This document shows, one piece after another, positions 1-7,804 of a stretch of DNA of 13,361 nucleotides. The translations under genes were made by a program, and so were the position numbers. Position 1 is the first letter of the stretch; every line of letters begins with the position of its first letter. The notes beneath the pieces were generated by a model. That model searched no databases. It was not told where the DNA came from and saw only the letters and a list, made by a program, of their open reading frames with translations. Location: NCBI GenBank assembly GCA_019243075.1, contig JAFAUV010000395.1, positions 1-13,361 of the forward strand, written 5' to 3'. The DNA comes from Bradyrhizobium sp. (lineage in GTDB: Bacteria; Pseudomonadota; Alphaproteobacteria; Rhizobiales; Xanthobacteraceae).

Positions 1-566
1 TGGCGCGTGACATGGACGAACAGATCCGGATCCGCCTGTTGCGAGGGAGACTTGCCACGATCGCCCTTCACATCGGTCATGGCACCGCCGATGACGAAGT
101 TCGCGCTCTGCATCCGCGCAAGGAATTTGGTGAAGCGGGCGTGATAGTCGGTCCCGTACTTCTCATCCAAATCATAGGTCACTGAATGCAGCGAATTGAG
201 CGCGTCCATTCCGACGCAACGCTGGAAGCAGGTGCCGGTCAGCTGACCCAGGCGGCGCTGCATCTTGTTCTGCATGACGAGATCGGCGGCACTCGACGAG
301 ACGTGCAGGAAGCGATTGACGCGATCGCCGGTGAAGGGCGAGACGGCGGACGCGAGTTCGGGATCCTCGTTGGCGAGATCGTAGGTCTGGGCGACCGCGT
401 TGATCGAAGGCCGGATGATCGGATGGTCCACCGGTTCCTCGACCATCTCGCCCATCAGATAGACCTTCAGCCTCCGTCCTCTCAGGCTCTCGATGTATTC
501 AGCGCCGGATTGGATCGGATTTCCGGATCGGACGCGCGAACCGGCTGCGACGACGTTCTGATCCAT
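1..566 (-). CDS. 4-hydroxybutyryl-CoA dehydratase / HpaB-family flavoenzyme, N-terminal part
   Basis: Partial gene running off the left edge; 188 N-terminal residues are visible out of about 490 usual for the family. Seen: ATG at 566-564 behind a GGAGG at 578-574. The protein reads like AbfD (4-hydroxybutyryl-CoA dehydratase/vinylacetyl-CoA isomerase) along its length: AEYIESLR at 22-29, VDHPIIRPSIN at 46-56, TCFQRCVGMDA at 112-122 and GAMTDVKGDRG at 161-171, followed by ADPDLF. Known: AbfD is a flavin radical enzyme whose [4Fe-4S] cluster uses two cysteines in a CxxxC (Cys99, Cys103), plus a His and a Cys further on. C113 and C117 here match the first pair, which points to the dehydratase branch rather than plain HpaB monooxygenases. 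The other ligands lie outside the window. It follows the binding-protein gene by 65 bp on the same strand, so probably one transcript. Substrate unknown; a 4-hydroxyacyl-CoA is inferred. Confidence 0.85.
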   Translation of the reverse strand, partial: MDQNVVAAGSRVRSGNPIQSGAEYIESLRGRRLKVYLMGEMVEEPVDHPIIRPSINAVAQTYDLANEDPELASAVSPFTGDRVNRFLHVSSSAADLVMQNKMQRRLGQLTGTCFQRCVGMDALNSLHSVTYDLDEKYGTDYHARFTKFLARMQSANFVIGGAMTDVKGDRGKSPSQQADPDLFVHVTR

Positions 567-631
567 GACGAAACCTCCAACGGAGTGGGCGCGCGCTGCC
601 TTCGCATCGGGAGCCCGCTTAACGTGCTTGC

Positions 632-1870
632 TTAGCCCTTCTTGACCAACGGGCAGGCGCTGTCCTTGAGCGGACGGAACGCCTGATCGCCGGGGATCAC
701 TTCGCGCAACTTGTAGTAATCCCATTCGCCTCTCGACTCGGACGGCTTCTTGACCTCGTAGACATACATGTCATGCACCATGCGTCCGTCCTCACGGATA
801 CGGCCGTTCTTGGCGAAAAAGTCGTTGATCGGGATCTCGCGCATCTTGCTCATGACGGCCTGCGCTTCGTCGGTGCCGGCGGCCTGGATCGCCTGCAGAT
901 AATGCATGGTCGAGGAGTAGTCGCCGGCGTCACCCATATGGGGCATTCGCTTCATCCGCTCATAGAAGCGCTTGGACCAGGCGCGCGTCTCGTCGTCGCG
1001 GTCCCAGTAGAAGGCATTCGTCAGCACCAGCCCTTGAGCCGACGCAAGGCCGAGTGCCTTGATGTCGGTGATCCAGACCAATAGTCCCGCCAGCGTCTGG
1101 CCGCCCTGGGGAATGCCAAACTCCTGAGCCGATTTGATCGAGTTGACCAGCACGTTGCCGGAGCCGGCCAATGCCACGACCTGCGCTTTAGAGGACTGTG
1201 CCTGCAGAAGGAAAGAGGACTGATCCGACGTCTCGACCGGATAGCGGACCGACCCGATGACCTCGCCGCCCATCGCCTTCACCACGGCCGAGGTATCGGC
1301 CTCCAGGGCGTGCCCGAACGCGTAGTCGGCGGTGAGGAAGAACCACGACTTCTTGCCCTCCTTGGCCAGCGCGCTACCTGTCCCGCGCGCAAGCGCATAG
1401 GTGTCATAGGCATAGTGAATGCTGTTCGGCGTGCAGGCATCGCCGGTCAGCCGAGACGAGCCCGAGCCGTTGATGATGGCAATCCGGTTCTTTTCCTTGG
1501 CAAGTCCGGAAACCGTGAGCGCAATCGAGGAATTGATGAGATTGGCGACCATGTCGACGTGATCGACATCGAACCATTTGCGCGCCAGCGCCGAGGCGAT
1601 GTCCGGCTTGTTCTGGTGATCGGCAACCAGCACCTCGATCGGCTTGCCGAGCACCTTGCCGCCGAAATCCTCGACGGCCATCTTCACCGCCGTCACTGCT
1701 CCCTCGCCGGATTCGTGCGAGAACTGGCCGGACATATCGGTCAGCACGCCAATCCTGACAGCGTCGTCCGAGATCGCCGCGGTTTGGGCGCCGGCGCTAC
1801 CACTGATGAACAAGATCGCTGCCGTTGCGATCAGGACACTTGCGATTACACTTGCGATTTTCAGCTTCAT
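632..1870 (-). CDS. LivK-like ABC transporter substrate-binding protein (Peripla_BP_6 type)
   Basis: A 412-residue periplasmic solute-binding protein of the branched-chain amino acid/aromatic acid (HAAT) class. Seen: a Sec signal peptide, with a lysine start (MKLK), a hydrophobic core at about 6-23 and a likely cleavage after A28 (AGA-Q). The mature part begins with VRIGVLTDMSGQFSHESGEG, the typical opening of type I binding proteins. Length is normal. The start ATG has a strong GGGGGAGGAG ribosome site close upstream. No permease or ATPase gene is in the window; the partner may lie beyond the left edge or be shared. It is the first gene after a predicted promoter carrying two copies of the 17-bp motif and is divergent from the double-HxlR regulator. 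Ligand cannot be read from sequence; given the neighbours, an aromatic, heterocyclic or hydroxy acid is a reasonable guess. Confidence 0.9.
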   Translation of the reverse strand: MKLKIASVIASVLIATAAILFISGSAGAQTAAISDDAVRIGVLTDMSGQFSHESGEGAVTAVKMAVEDFGGKVLGKPIEVLVADHQNKPDIASALARKWFDVDHVDMVANLINSSIALTVSGLAKEKNRIAIINGSGSSRLTGDACTPNSIHYAYDTYALARGTGSALAKEGKKSWFFLTADYAFGHALEADTSAVVKAMGGEVIGSVRYPVETSDQSSFLLQAQSSKAQVVALAGSGNVLVNSIKSAQEFGIPQGGQTLAGLLVWITDIKALGLASAQGLVLTNAFYWDRDDETRAWSKRFYERMKRMPHMGDAGDYSSTMHYLQAIQAAGTDEAQAVMSKMREIPINDFFAKNGRIREDGRMVHDMYVYEVKKPSESRGEWDYYKLREVIPGDQAFRPLKDSACPLVKKG

Positions 1871-1922
1871 GGCACTCCTCCCCCGACGTTCGTATGCGCC
1901 GATCTCTGATTTTTATTACTAT

Positions 1923-1939
1923 CATAACTAGACTTATAT
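1923..1939 (-). promoter_or_regulatory. Candidate operator, copy 2 of 17-bp motif
   Basis: Minus strand reads ATATAAGTCTAGTTATG, differing from copy 1 at two positions. It lies just downstream of the predicted transcription start, where a bound protein would block RNA polymerase. It sits in the divergent region between the binding protein and the HxlR-type regulator. Confidence 0.6.
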
Positions 1940-1945
1940 GACATG

Positions 1946-1962
1946 CGTAACTAGACTGATAT
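1946..1962 (-). promoter_or_regulatory. Candidate operator, copy 1 of 17-bp motif
   Basis: Minus strand reads ATATCAGTCTAGTTACG. It overlaps the predicted -10 of the binding-protein promoter. It is a direct repeat of copy 2, with a 23-bp period, and matches the site at 10761-10777. Consensus of the three copies is RTATNAGTCTAKTTAYG, which is not palindromic beyond a CTAG core. Confidence 0.6.
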
Positions 1963-1976
1963 TTCCTGCAAGTCAA
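1948..1976 (-). promoter_or_regulatory. Predicted sigma-70 promoter of the binding-protein gene
   Basis: On the minus strand TTGACT (1976-1971) is separated by 17 bp from TAGTTA (1953-1948). A start near 1941 would give a leader of about 70 nt before the ATG at 1870. The -10 hexamer lies inside the first copy of the 17-bp motif. Predicted by eye only. Confidence 0.5.
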
Positions 1977-2050
1977 TTGCGACGATGTGATACAGGTGCG
2001 CATCTTTCAGAAGCTGCCGCCGCGGCGGCCGTGTGAATGGACCGTTAGGC

Positions 2051-3091
2051 ATGCCCGTCGCCGCCAAGATTCGGACAGCGAAGTCCGCGGAAAAGCCGAG
2101 GCCGAAAGCGGCCGCAGGGCGGGCCAAGGCCGCCAGGACCGAGCGCAACTGTTCGGTCGCGCGGACGCTGGATATCGTCTCCGATGCCTGGGCCTTCCTG
2201 ATCATTCGCGAGGCTTTCTTCGGCACGCAGACATTCGAGGCGTTCCGTTCGGCGCTCGGCATTCCGCGGGCGACCCTGACCGACCGGCTGAAGAAGCTGA
2301 CGCAGCTCGCGATCTTTCGCCAGGTCTCGCCCGGATCGTCGCAGCGCAAGGAATACCGCCTCACCAAGATGGGCTTCGATCTCTATCCGAGCTTCATCGC
2401 GCTGATGCAGTTCGGCGATCGCTGGCTCGCCAAGGGCAAGCCGCCGCCGCTGACATTGGTCCACACAAGCTGTGGCTGCGACAGCCATCCCACGGTAACG
2501 TGCTCGCATTGCGGAGAAAGCGTTTCGGCGCGCGACGCCAGATACCGCGATGGTCCGGGCGCCGGACGATCTCCGGCCAGGGAGGGGCGCAACACCAGAC
2601 GAGCCTCCGACGGCAATCGGTTCTCCCTCGGGCGCCCGAGCTCGGTGTCGCGCGCGCTGGAGGTGATCGGCGACAAATGGAGTTTCATGGTGGTGCGCGA
2701 AGGCTTCTTCGGCAATCGCCGCTACGACAAGATTCTGAACGAGCTCGCGATCGCGCCGAACATCCTGACCGACCGGCTGAACCGCCTCGTCGCCAGCGGC
2801 GTGTTCTATCGCCGGCAATATCAGAGCGCACCCGACCGCTACGAATATCTCCTCACCGACATGGGAATGGACCTCTATGGTCCCTTCATCGTGATGCTGC
2901 GCTGGGGCGACCGCTGGCTTGCGAAGGGCAAGCCTCCGCTCGCGCTCACCCATCTCACATGCGGACATGACTTCTTTGCGCAGGTCGCCTGCAACCACTG
3001 TAGGCAGCCCATCGTCGCAGCCGACATGCGCTACCGGCTGGCTTACGACCCCAAGGCCTTTGGCGCCTTGGGGCCGCGATCCGTCGACTGA
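2051..3091 (+). CDS. Double-domain HxlR-family transcriptional regulator
   Basis: A 346-residue regulator in which two HxlR winged-helix domains are fused; ordinary HxlR proteins have one domain of about 100-150 residues. Seen (numbered from the ATG at 2051): domain 1 at about 34-132, domain 2 at about 197-296. Both carry the sensor-like IREAFFG/VREGFFG stretch, the recognition region LTDRLKKL/LTDRLNRL, and an identical GDRWLAKGKPP tail. After each domain comes a small metal-ribbon-like motif: CxC-x7-CxxC (C141, C143, C151, C154) and CxH-x7-CxxC (C304, H306, C314, C317). Family knowledge: HxlR proteins act as dimers, often on aldehyde, quinone or aromatic stress and catabolic genes. The two different domains may form an internal pseudo-dimer (inference). 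Start uncertain: GTG at 2033 would add six residues, and neither start has a clear Shine-Dalgarno sequence. Divergent from the binding protein and the likely local regulator of both flanking operons. Confidence 0.88.
   Translation: MPVAAKIRTAKSAEKPRPKAAAGRAKAARTERNCSVARTLDIVSDAWAFLIIREAFFGTQTFEAFRSALGIPRATLTDRLKKLTQLAIFRQVSPGSSQRKEYRLTKMGFDLYPSFIALMQFGDRWLAKGKPPPLTLVHTSCGCDSHPTVTCSHCGESVSARDARYRDGPGAGRSPAREGRNTRRASDGNRFSLGRPSSVSRALEVIGDKWSFMVVREGFFGNRRYDKILNELAIAPNILTDRLNRLVASGVFYRRQYQSAPDRYEYLLTDMGMDLYGPFIVMLRWGDRWLAKGKPPLALTHLTCGHDFFAQVACNHCRQPIVAADMRYRLAYDPKAFGALGPRSVD
3049..3073. terminator. Hairpin at convergent gene ends (first of two)
   Basis: Nine-base arms, CCCCAAGGC (3049-3057) and GCCTTGGGG (3065-3073), pair perfectly around a 7-base loop. 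It lies inside the last codons of the HxlR gene and downstream of the acyl-CoA synthetase on the other strand. No T-run follows, so an intrinsic terminator is only possible, for the minus-strand operon. Confidence 0.35.
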
Positions 3092-3098
3092 CGGATCG
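3077..3098. terminator. Hairpin overlapping the HxlR stop codon (second of two)
   Basis: Arms CGATCCGTC (3077-3085) and GACGGATCG (3090-3098) pair perfectly around GACT. It includes the regulator's stop codon (TGA, 3089-3091) and ends just before the stop of the convergent synthetase gene at 3105. Symmetry and position suggest a bidirectional transcription barrier. There is no U-tract on either strand. Confidence 0.45.
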
Positions 3099-3104
3099 GG
3101 CCGT

Positions 3105-4646
3105 TCACGCCTGGTTCAACGCCTCGACCAGCTTGAAACGCATGATTTTGCCCGAGCCCGTGCGGGGAATCTCGCTGACGAGATGGGTTGCTTCGGGAAC
3201 CTTGTAGGACGACAGATGCGCCCGGCAGTGATCCATCAGTGAAGCCACATCCAGCTCGTTCTCCTTGGCGACGACGAACAGGAAAGGCACCTCCCCTAAT
3301 GTCGCGTGCTTCACGCCCACGACCGCGCAATCCCGGACTTGCGGATGCTTGACGACGACCTCCTCGATCTCGGCGGGGGCGATGTTTTGTCCGCCACGGA
3401 TGATCAGTTCCTTGATGCGGCCCGTGATCGTCAGATAGCCGCTGGCGTCTGACTTCGCGAGATCACCGGTGTGGTACCAGCCCTTTTTCAACGCTGATGC
3501 GGTCTCCGCGGGTTTGTTGTGATAGCCCTGCATCAGATTGGGCCCGCGCACGATCAACTCGCCCTCCGAGCCGATCGGTACATCCTCCGAGGAAGTGGGA
3601 TCAATAATCCGCACGGCGAGGCCCGGCACGGGCAATCCGCAGGAGCCCATCGGCCGCGCGCCATGCAACCAGTTCATCGTGACCATGGTGGACGTCTCCG
3701 TGATTCCGTATCCATCCAGGAGGCGGGTTTTGAAGCGATCCTCGAATGCCTTGTTGAGGCTTGCCGGCATGATCGCGCCGGCGGAGATGCAGAGGCGCAC
3801 GGAGCCGAGACGCTCGACGCCGGCTTCCTGGGCCCGAAGCAGCAGATAATGGAACATCGTCGGCACGCCCGGCATGATCGAATATTTGCCGGTCTGCAAC
3901 AGGTCGAGCGCCTGCTGCGGCGAGAACCGCTCCATGATGTGCTCGCTCGCGCCGACCGCGAGCACGCTCAGCACTGACAAATTGAGCCCGTAGGAGTGGA
4001 ACAGAGGCAGCGGCGAAAGAACGGCGTCCTTCTCCGTCAACTTGCCGATCGGGGCCCAGCACGCGGCGGCGATCCAGAGCATGCCGCGCAGCGACAGCAG
4101 CACGCCTTTCGCCCGGCCCGTGGTGCCCGAGGTGTAGATGATGAACGAGGAACGGTCGATATCGACGGGATCGAGCGGCGACGCCGCCCGGCCTTCGGCG
4201 AGATTAGCCATCGACGCGCCGGCCCCTCTCGCATCCGCGCCGGCGAAGATGACCTGCAGCGCAATGCCGGCATCGTTGCAGATCTTTCCGACTAGTTCCC
4301 TTCTTGCGGTCGCCGTGACGACGAAGCTGCAGCCGGCGTCCGTCAGGCGATAGCTGATCTCGCCTTCCGCCGCATCGAAGCTGATCGGCACCACCACCGC
4401 GCCGGCGCGCAGCGCGGCAAAGCAGGCCTCGATCCAGTCGACGCCGTTCGGCAGATAGATCGCGACCTTGTCGCCTTCCTTGAGGCCGGCCTTGGTCAGG
4501 TTCGCGGCGATCGAGGCCGTGCGCGCGGCAAGCTCTGCGTAGGTCACCGACCGGGATGAGTCCCAGTAGGCGACCTGCTCCGGCCGCCTCGAAGCATGGC
4601 GATCGAGCAGCGTCGCGACCGGTGCGATCAGATCAACGTGCAGCAT
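3105..4646 (-). CDS. Acyl-CoA synthetase (AMP-forming, ANL superfamily)
   Basis: A 513-residue ligase that would activate a carboxylic acid to its CoA thioester through an acyl-adenylate. Seen: phosphate loop YTSGTTGRAKG at 171-181, YGITE at 313-317, YHTGD at 391-395, hinge region GRIKELIIRGGQNIAPAEIE at 409-428, and the C-terminal PRTGSGK with the expected catalytic Lys500. Length is standard and all core motifs are intact. Start: ATG at 4646-4644 has GGAGG five bases upstream; the open frame extends 56 codons further, but that part overlaps the SDR gene and looks non-coding. It is the last gene of the operon, 13 bp after the SDR. Acid specificity cannot be read; the context suggests the pathway's entry acid or a hydroxy acid released by the lactonase. 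Confidence 0.93.
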   Translation of the reverse strand: MLHVDLIAPVATLLDRHASRRPEQVAYWDSSRSVTYAELAARTASIAANLTKAGLKEGDKVAIYLPNGVDWIEACFAALRAGAVVVPISFDAAEGEISYRLTDAGCSFVVTATARRELVGKICNDAGIALQVIFAGADARGAGASMANLAEGRAASPLDPVDIDRSSFIIYTSGTTGRAKGVLLSLRGMLWIAAACWAPIGKLTEKDAVLSPLPLFHSYGLNLSVLSVLAVGASEHIMERFSPQQALDLLQTGKYSIMPGVPTMFHYLLLRAQEAGVERLGSVRLCISAGAIMPASLNKAFEDRFKTRLLDGYGITETSTMVTMNWLHGARPMGSCGLPVPGLAVRIIDPTSSEDVPIGSEGELIVRGPNLMQGYHNKPAETASALKKGWYHTGDLAKSDASGYLTITGRIKELIIRGGQNIAPAEIEEVVVKHPQVRDCAVVGVKHATLGEVPFLFVVAKENELDVASLMDHCRAHLSSYKVPEATHLVSEIPRTGSGKIMRFKLVEALNQA

Positions 4647-4659
4647 CGTTGCCTCCGCG

Positions 4660-5409
4660 CTAGACCATCGAGTATCCGCCGTTGACGCTGATGACCTGCC
4701 CCGTGATCCAGCTTCCGGCGTCGGAGGCGAGCAAGGTGACCAGCGGCGCCACGTCGGACGGCAGTCCGAGCCGGCGGATGGCGTAGGCCTTGACCAGCTT
4801 CTCGCGGTTGGCATCCACCCAGGTCTTGTCGTGGACGGTTTCGATCAGCCCGAGCGAGATGGAATTCGCGGTCACGCCCGAGCGGCCCCATTCGCGAGCC
4901 AGCGACTTCATCAGCGCGATCGTGCCCGCACGTGCCGCGGCGGCAAGTGCGAGTCCGGACTCGCCGACCCTGGAGGAGTCGCCCATGATGGAGATGATGC
5001 GGCCTTGGCCCGACGCCTCCAAAAGCGGCCCGGCACTGTGAGAGCAGTTCAGCGCACCGTAGAGACAGGTGTCGATCTGTTTTTTCCAATCCTCGGGCGT
5101 GCTTTCGCTGAAGCGCTTGCGGAGAACCAGGCCGGCATTGTTGACGAGGATGTCGAGGCCGCCGAAGTCGTTCTTGACTCCGCCGATCATTTTCTTGACG
5201 ACTTCCGCGTCCGAAATATCTGCCTGGTATGCTTTGGCCTTGCCGCCGGCCTTTTCGATCTCGGCGACGACGGCTTCCGCCTCGGCCTTCGAGCTGTGGT
5301 AGTTCACGGCTACCGAGGCGCCACTCTTCGCCAGCGTCTTCGATATCGCGGCGCCTACGTCGCGACCGCCGCCCGTCACCAGCGCGACACGTCCTTTGAG
5401 ATCAGTCAT
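4660..5409 (-). CDS. SDR-fold protein lacking the catalytic tetrad
   Basis: A 249-residue protein of the classical short-chain dehydrogenase/reductase fold (FabG-like length). Seen: dinucleotide-binding TGGGRDVG at 12-19 (usual TGxxxGIG), VNNAG at 89-93, and the C-terminal SWITGQVISVNGGYSM. The catalytic positions are all changed when aligned with FabG-like sequences: Asn to C115, Ser to G143, Tyr to A156, Lys to R160 (stretch GLALAAAARAG at 152-162). The frame is open and the surrounding sequence is well conserved, so this is not simple decay. Either the protein uses NAD(P) or CoA substrates in another way, or it has a structural or regulatory role. The ATG overlaps the end of the large-subunit gene by 8 bp, with AAGGAC upstream, which suggests translational coupling. 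Reductase activity should not be assumed. Confidence 0.88.
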   Translation of the reverse strand: MTDLKGRVALVTGGGRDVGAAISKTLAKSGASVAVNYHSSKAEAEAVVAEIEKAGGKAKAYQADISDAEVVKKMIGGVKNDFGGLDILVNNAGLVLRKRFSESTPEDWKKQIDTCLYGALNCSHSAGPLLEASGQGRIISIMGDSSRVGESGLALAAAARAGTIALMKSLAREWGRSGVTANSISLGLIETVHDKTWVDANREKLVKAYAIRRLGLPSDVAPLVTLLASDAGSWITGQVISVNGGYSMV

Positions 5410-7804
5410 CTGCTTGTCCTTTTGCTTTGAGTTTCGCTTGTTCGATGAGCCTGAAGATGCGCTCCGGGGTCATCGGGAGAATGGAAACGTCGATATCGAG
5501 CGGCGACAGCGCATCCGCAATCGCGTTGGCGATCGCAGCCGGTGCGCCGATGGTGCCGCCCTCGCCCATGCCGCGAAAACCGCCAGCGACGGCGGATTCG
5601 CTTTCGACATGGACGACGTCCATCAGCGGCACTTCGGGCGCGGAGGGGATTACGTAGTCGACGAGGCTCGCGCTCAGGAGCTGGCCGTCGTCGTCATAGA
5701 TCAACTCCTCGAACAGCGCGGCTCCGATGCCCTGCGCGACGCCGCCATGCACCTGGCCGTCGACGATCATCGGGTTGATGATCCGCCCGCAATCCTCGGC
5801 GACGACGAATTTGAGGATTTTCACGAAGCACGTCGCCGGATCGACCTCGACGGCTGCGATGTGGGTGGCGGCGGCGGTCGTCCCGTTGATCGGGTCGTAG
5901 GTGTAACTTGCGCTCAGTTCCTCGCGCGCCTCGACCGGCAGCGTCTTCATGTCGGAATAGACCGCCTTGGCGATCTGCTTGAAGGACACCGCGCGGTCGG
6001 TGCCGAGAACGACGGCGTTGCCATCATGGACCTCGATGTCGTCGGCGTTGGCTTCCAGGAGATGAGAGGCGACGCGCTTGATCTTCTCCTGGAGAAGCTT
6101 CGAGGCGTGCTTGGCGGCGCCGCCCCCGAGTACGGCGCTGCGGCTGGCATAGGTCCCGGTCGACATCGGCACCTCGTCACTGTCGCCTTGGACGACGCGA
6201 ACATCCTCGAAGCGTGCCCCGAGATCGTCGGAGACGATCTGCGCCAGCGTCGTCTCGAGCCCCTGACCGTGGGAGGCGACGCCGAAGGCTGCGGTGATGG
6301 ACCCCGTCGAGTCGATCGTGATCTTCGCGGTTTCAGAGCCGGTATTGATCGGCATTCCCGGCGCGGCGGAGATCCGCGAGCCGATGCCGGTCAGTTCGGC
6401 ATAGGACGCAATGCCGATGCCGAACAGCCGTCCCTGCTTCCGCGCCTCCGCCTGCTGCTTGCGCAGCGCGTCGTAGCCGGCCGTCTCGGCGGCGGCATCG
6501 AGACATTCGACAAAGCCGGTCTTGTCCCAGATGATTCCGGACGCGATCCGGTACGGGAATTCTTCCGCGCGAACCAGATTGCGTCGCCTGATCTCCAGCG
6601 GATCGATGCCCAACGCCCTGGCGCCGAGGTCCATCAGGCGTTCGGTAACGAAGGTCGATATCGGCCGGCCGACGCCGCGATAAGGGCCGGTCGGCGGCTT
6701 GCAGGTGGCAACCCCGCGCACCGAGCCGCGATAGGATGCGATCTTGTAGGGACCGGGGAGGAAGCTCACGACCTGCACGGGCTCCAGACCGCAGGTCCAG
6801 GGGTAGATCGAGAAAGCGCCGACATCCCCGATCACGTCCGCCTCGAGCGATGTCGCGACGCCGTTCGCGTCAAAACCCATCTCCGCATCCACGACCTCGG
6901 CGAAGGCCTGGCTGCTGCTGCTGACGTCCTCGAGCCGGTCCGCGGTCCACTTGATCGAACGGCGGAGCTTGCGCGCGGCGATGCAGATCAGGAGCTCCTC
7001 CGGATAAAGCGAGCCCTTCGAGCCGAAGCTGCCGCCGACGTCTGGTGCGACCACCCGCAGGCGATGCCCCGGAAGATTGAGCGATTCCGATATCGCATCG
7101 CGGACGATGCCGGGGATGTTCGAGGATGTATAAAGCGTGATGGCGTCGCGCCGCTTGTCGTACTCCGCACAGCAACTGCGCGGCTCCATCGCAAGCGGCG
7201 CTTTGCGCGTCATTTCGAAACGTCCACTCACCCTGACCGCAGCGGCCTTGAGGTCAGCGGCGACGTTGCCCTTCTTGAATTCGCGCGCGATCAGGACGTT
7301 GGTGCCGGCCTCTTCGTGCAGCAGTGGCGCGCCGTCGGCGACGGCCATCTCGGCGCGCGCAATCGGGCGGAGCGGCTCGTAATCTACCTCGATCAGCTCC
7401 AGCGCGTCCTCGGCAAGATAGCGCGAGGTGGCGATGACCGCGACCACGGCTTCGCCGACATATCGCACTTTCTTGCAGGCAAGCGGCACGATCGGCGTCG
7501 CATAATAATTCGGCATCCGCGAGAACGGAATGACCGGCTTGAAGTCGTCGGCGATGTCATCGGCGGCGAGCACCGCGACCACACCTGGTGCTGCCTGCGC
7601 CGCCGAGATGTCGATCCCCGCTATCCGTGCATGCGGCTGGCCGCTGCGCAGGAACGCGAGATGCAGCGGTCGGTCTGGCTTCCGGTCGGCGGTGTAATCG
7701 CCCTTGCCGGTGAGCAGACGCGGATCCTCGGTGCGCTTGATCGGCGCACCGACATACTTCGGCCGCATGGCGTCTAAGAGATGAGCGCGCTGATCGCTAC
7801 TCAT
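5402..7804 (-). CDS. Molybdenum hydroxylase large (molybdopterin-binding) subunit, xanthine oxidase family
   Basis: An 800-residue catalytic subunit of the CoxL/HcrA/aldehyde oxidase type. It would carry the Mo-cytosine-dinucleotide cofactor and hydroxylate an activated carbon with water. Seen: N-terminal RPKYVGAPIKRTEDPRLLTG, cofactor loop GGSFGSKG at 257-264, active-site loop PYRGVGRP at 374-381, GQGLETT at 513-519, VAEDCGRIINP at 668-678, and GEGG at 747-750 with the expected catalytic Glu748. The loop lacks the VAYRCSFR of true CO dehydrogenase, so CO oxidation is not supported. Start: ATG at 7804-7802 overlaps the lactonase stop by 8 bp and has GGGGAG upstream; a frame open to 7873 would run deep into the lactonase. 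Partners are the FAD and 2Fe-2S subunits upstream. Substrate unknown; a CoA ester or heterocyclic acid is plausible from the neighbours. Confidence 0.93.
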   Translation of the reverse strand: MSSDQRAHLLDAMRPKYVGAPIKRTEDPRLLTGKGDYTADRKPDRPLHLAFLRSGQPHARIAGIDISAAQAAPGVVAVLAADDIADDFKPVIPFSRMPNYYATPIVPLACKKVRYVGEAVVAVIATSRYLAEDALELIEVDYEPLRPIARAEMAVADGAPLLHEEAGTNVLIAREFKKGNVAADLKAAAVRVSGRFEMTRKAPLAMEPRSCCAEYDKRRDAITLYTSSNIPGIVRDAISESLNLPGHRLRVVAPDVGGSFGSKGSLYPEELLICIAARKLRRSIKWTADRLEDVSSSSQAFAEVVDAEMGFDANGVATSLEADVIGDVGAFSIYPWTCGLEPVQVVSFLPGPYKIASYRGSVRGVATCKPPTGPYRGVGRPISTFVTERLMDLGARALGIDPLEIRRRNLVRAEEFPYRIASGIIWDKTGFVECLDAAAETAGYDALRKQQAEARKQGRLFGIGIASYAELTGIGSRISAAPGMPINTGSETAKITIDSTGSITAAFGVASHGQGLETTLAQIVSDDLGARFEDVRVVQGDSDEVPMSTGTYASRSAVLGGGAAKHASKLLQEKIKRVASHLLEANADDIEVHDGNAVVLGTDRAVSFKQIAKAVYSDMKTLPVEAREELSASYTYDPINGTTAAATHIAAVEVDPATCFVKILKFVVAEDCGRIINPMIVDGQVHGGVAQGIGAALFEELIYDDDGQLLSASLVDYVIPSAPEVPLMDVVHVESESAVAGGFRGMGEGGTIGAPAAIANAIADALSPLDIDVSILPMTPERIFRLIEQAKLKAKGQADD

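Noticed and set aside
186..635. Open frame on the plus strand opposite the AbfD-like gene
   Set aside because: The minus strand encodes a clear family match through the same region; the plus-strand peptide shows none.
4647..4814. 56-residue N-terminal extension of the acyl-CoA synthetase
   Set aside because: It overlaps the SDR gene, is low-complexity Ser/Pro/Arg, and the ATG at 4646 has a strong GGAGG.
5396..7777. Very long (793-residue) plus-strand open frame
   Set aside because: It is antisense to the Mo-hydroxylase large subunit, which carries all family motifs. Long antisense frames are common in GC-rich DNA.
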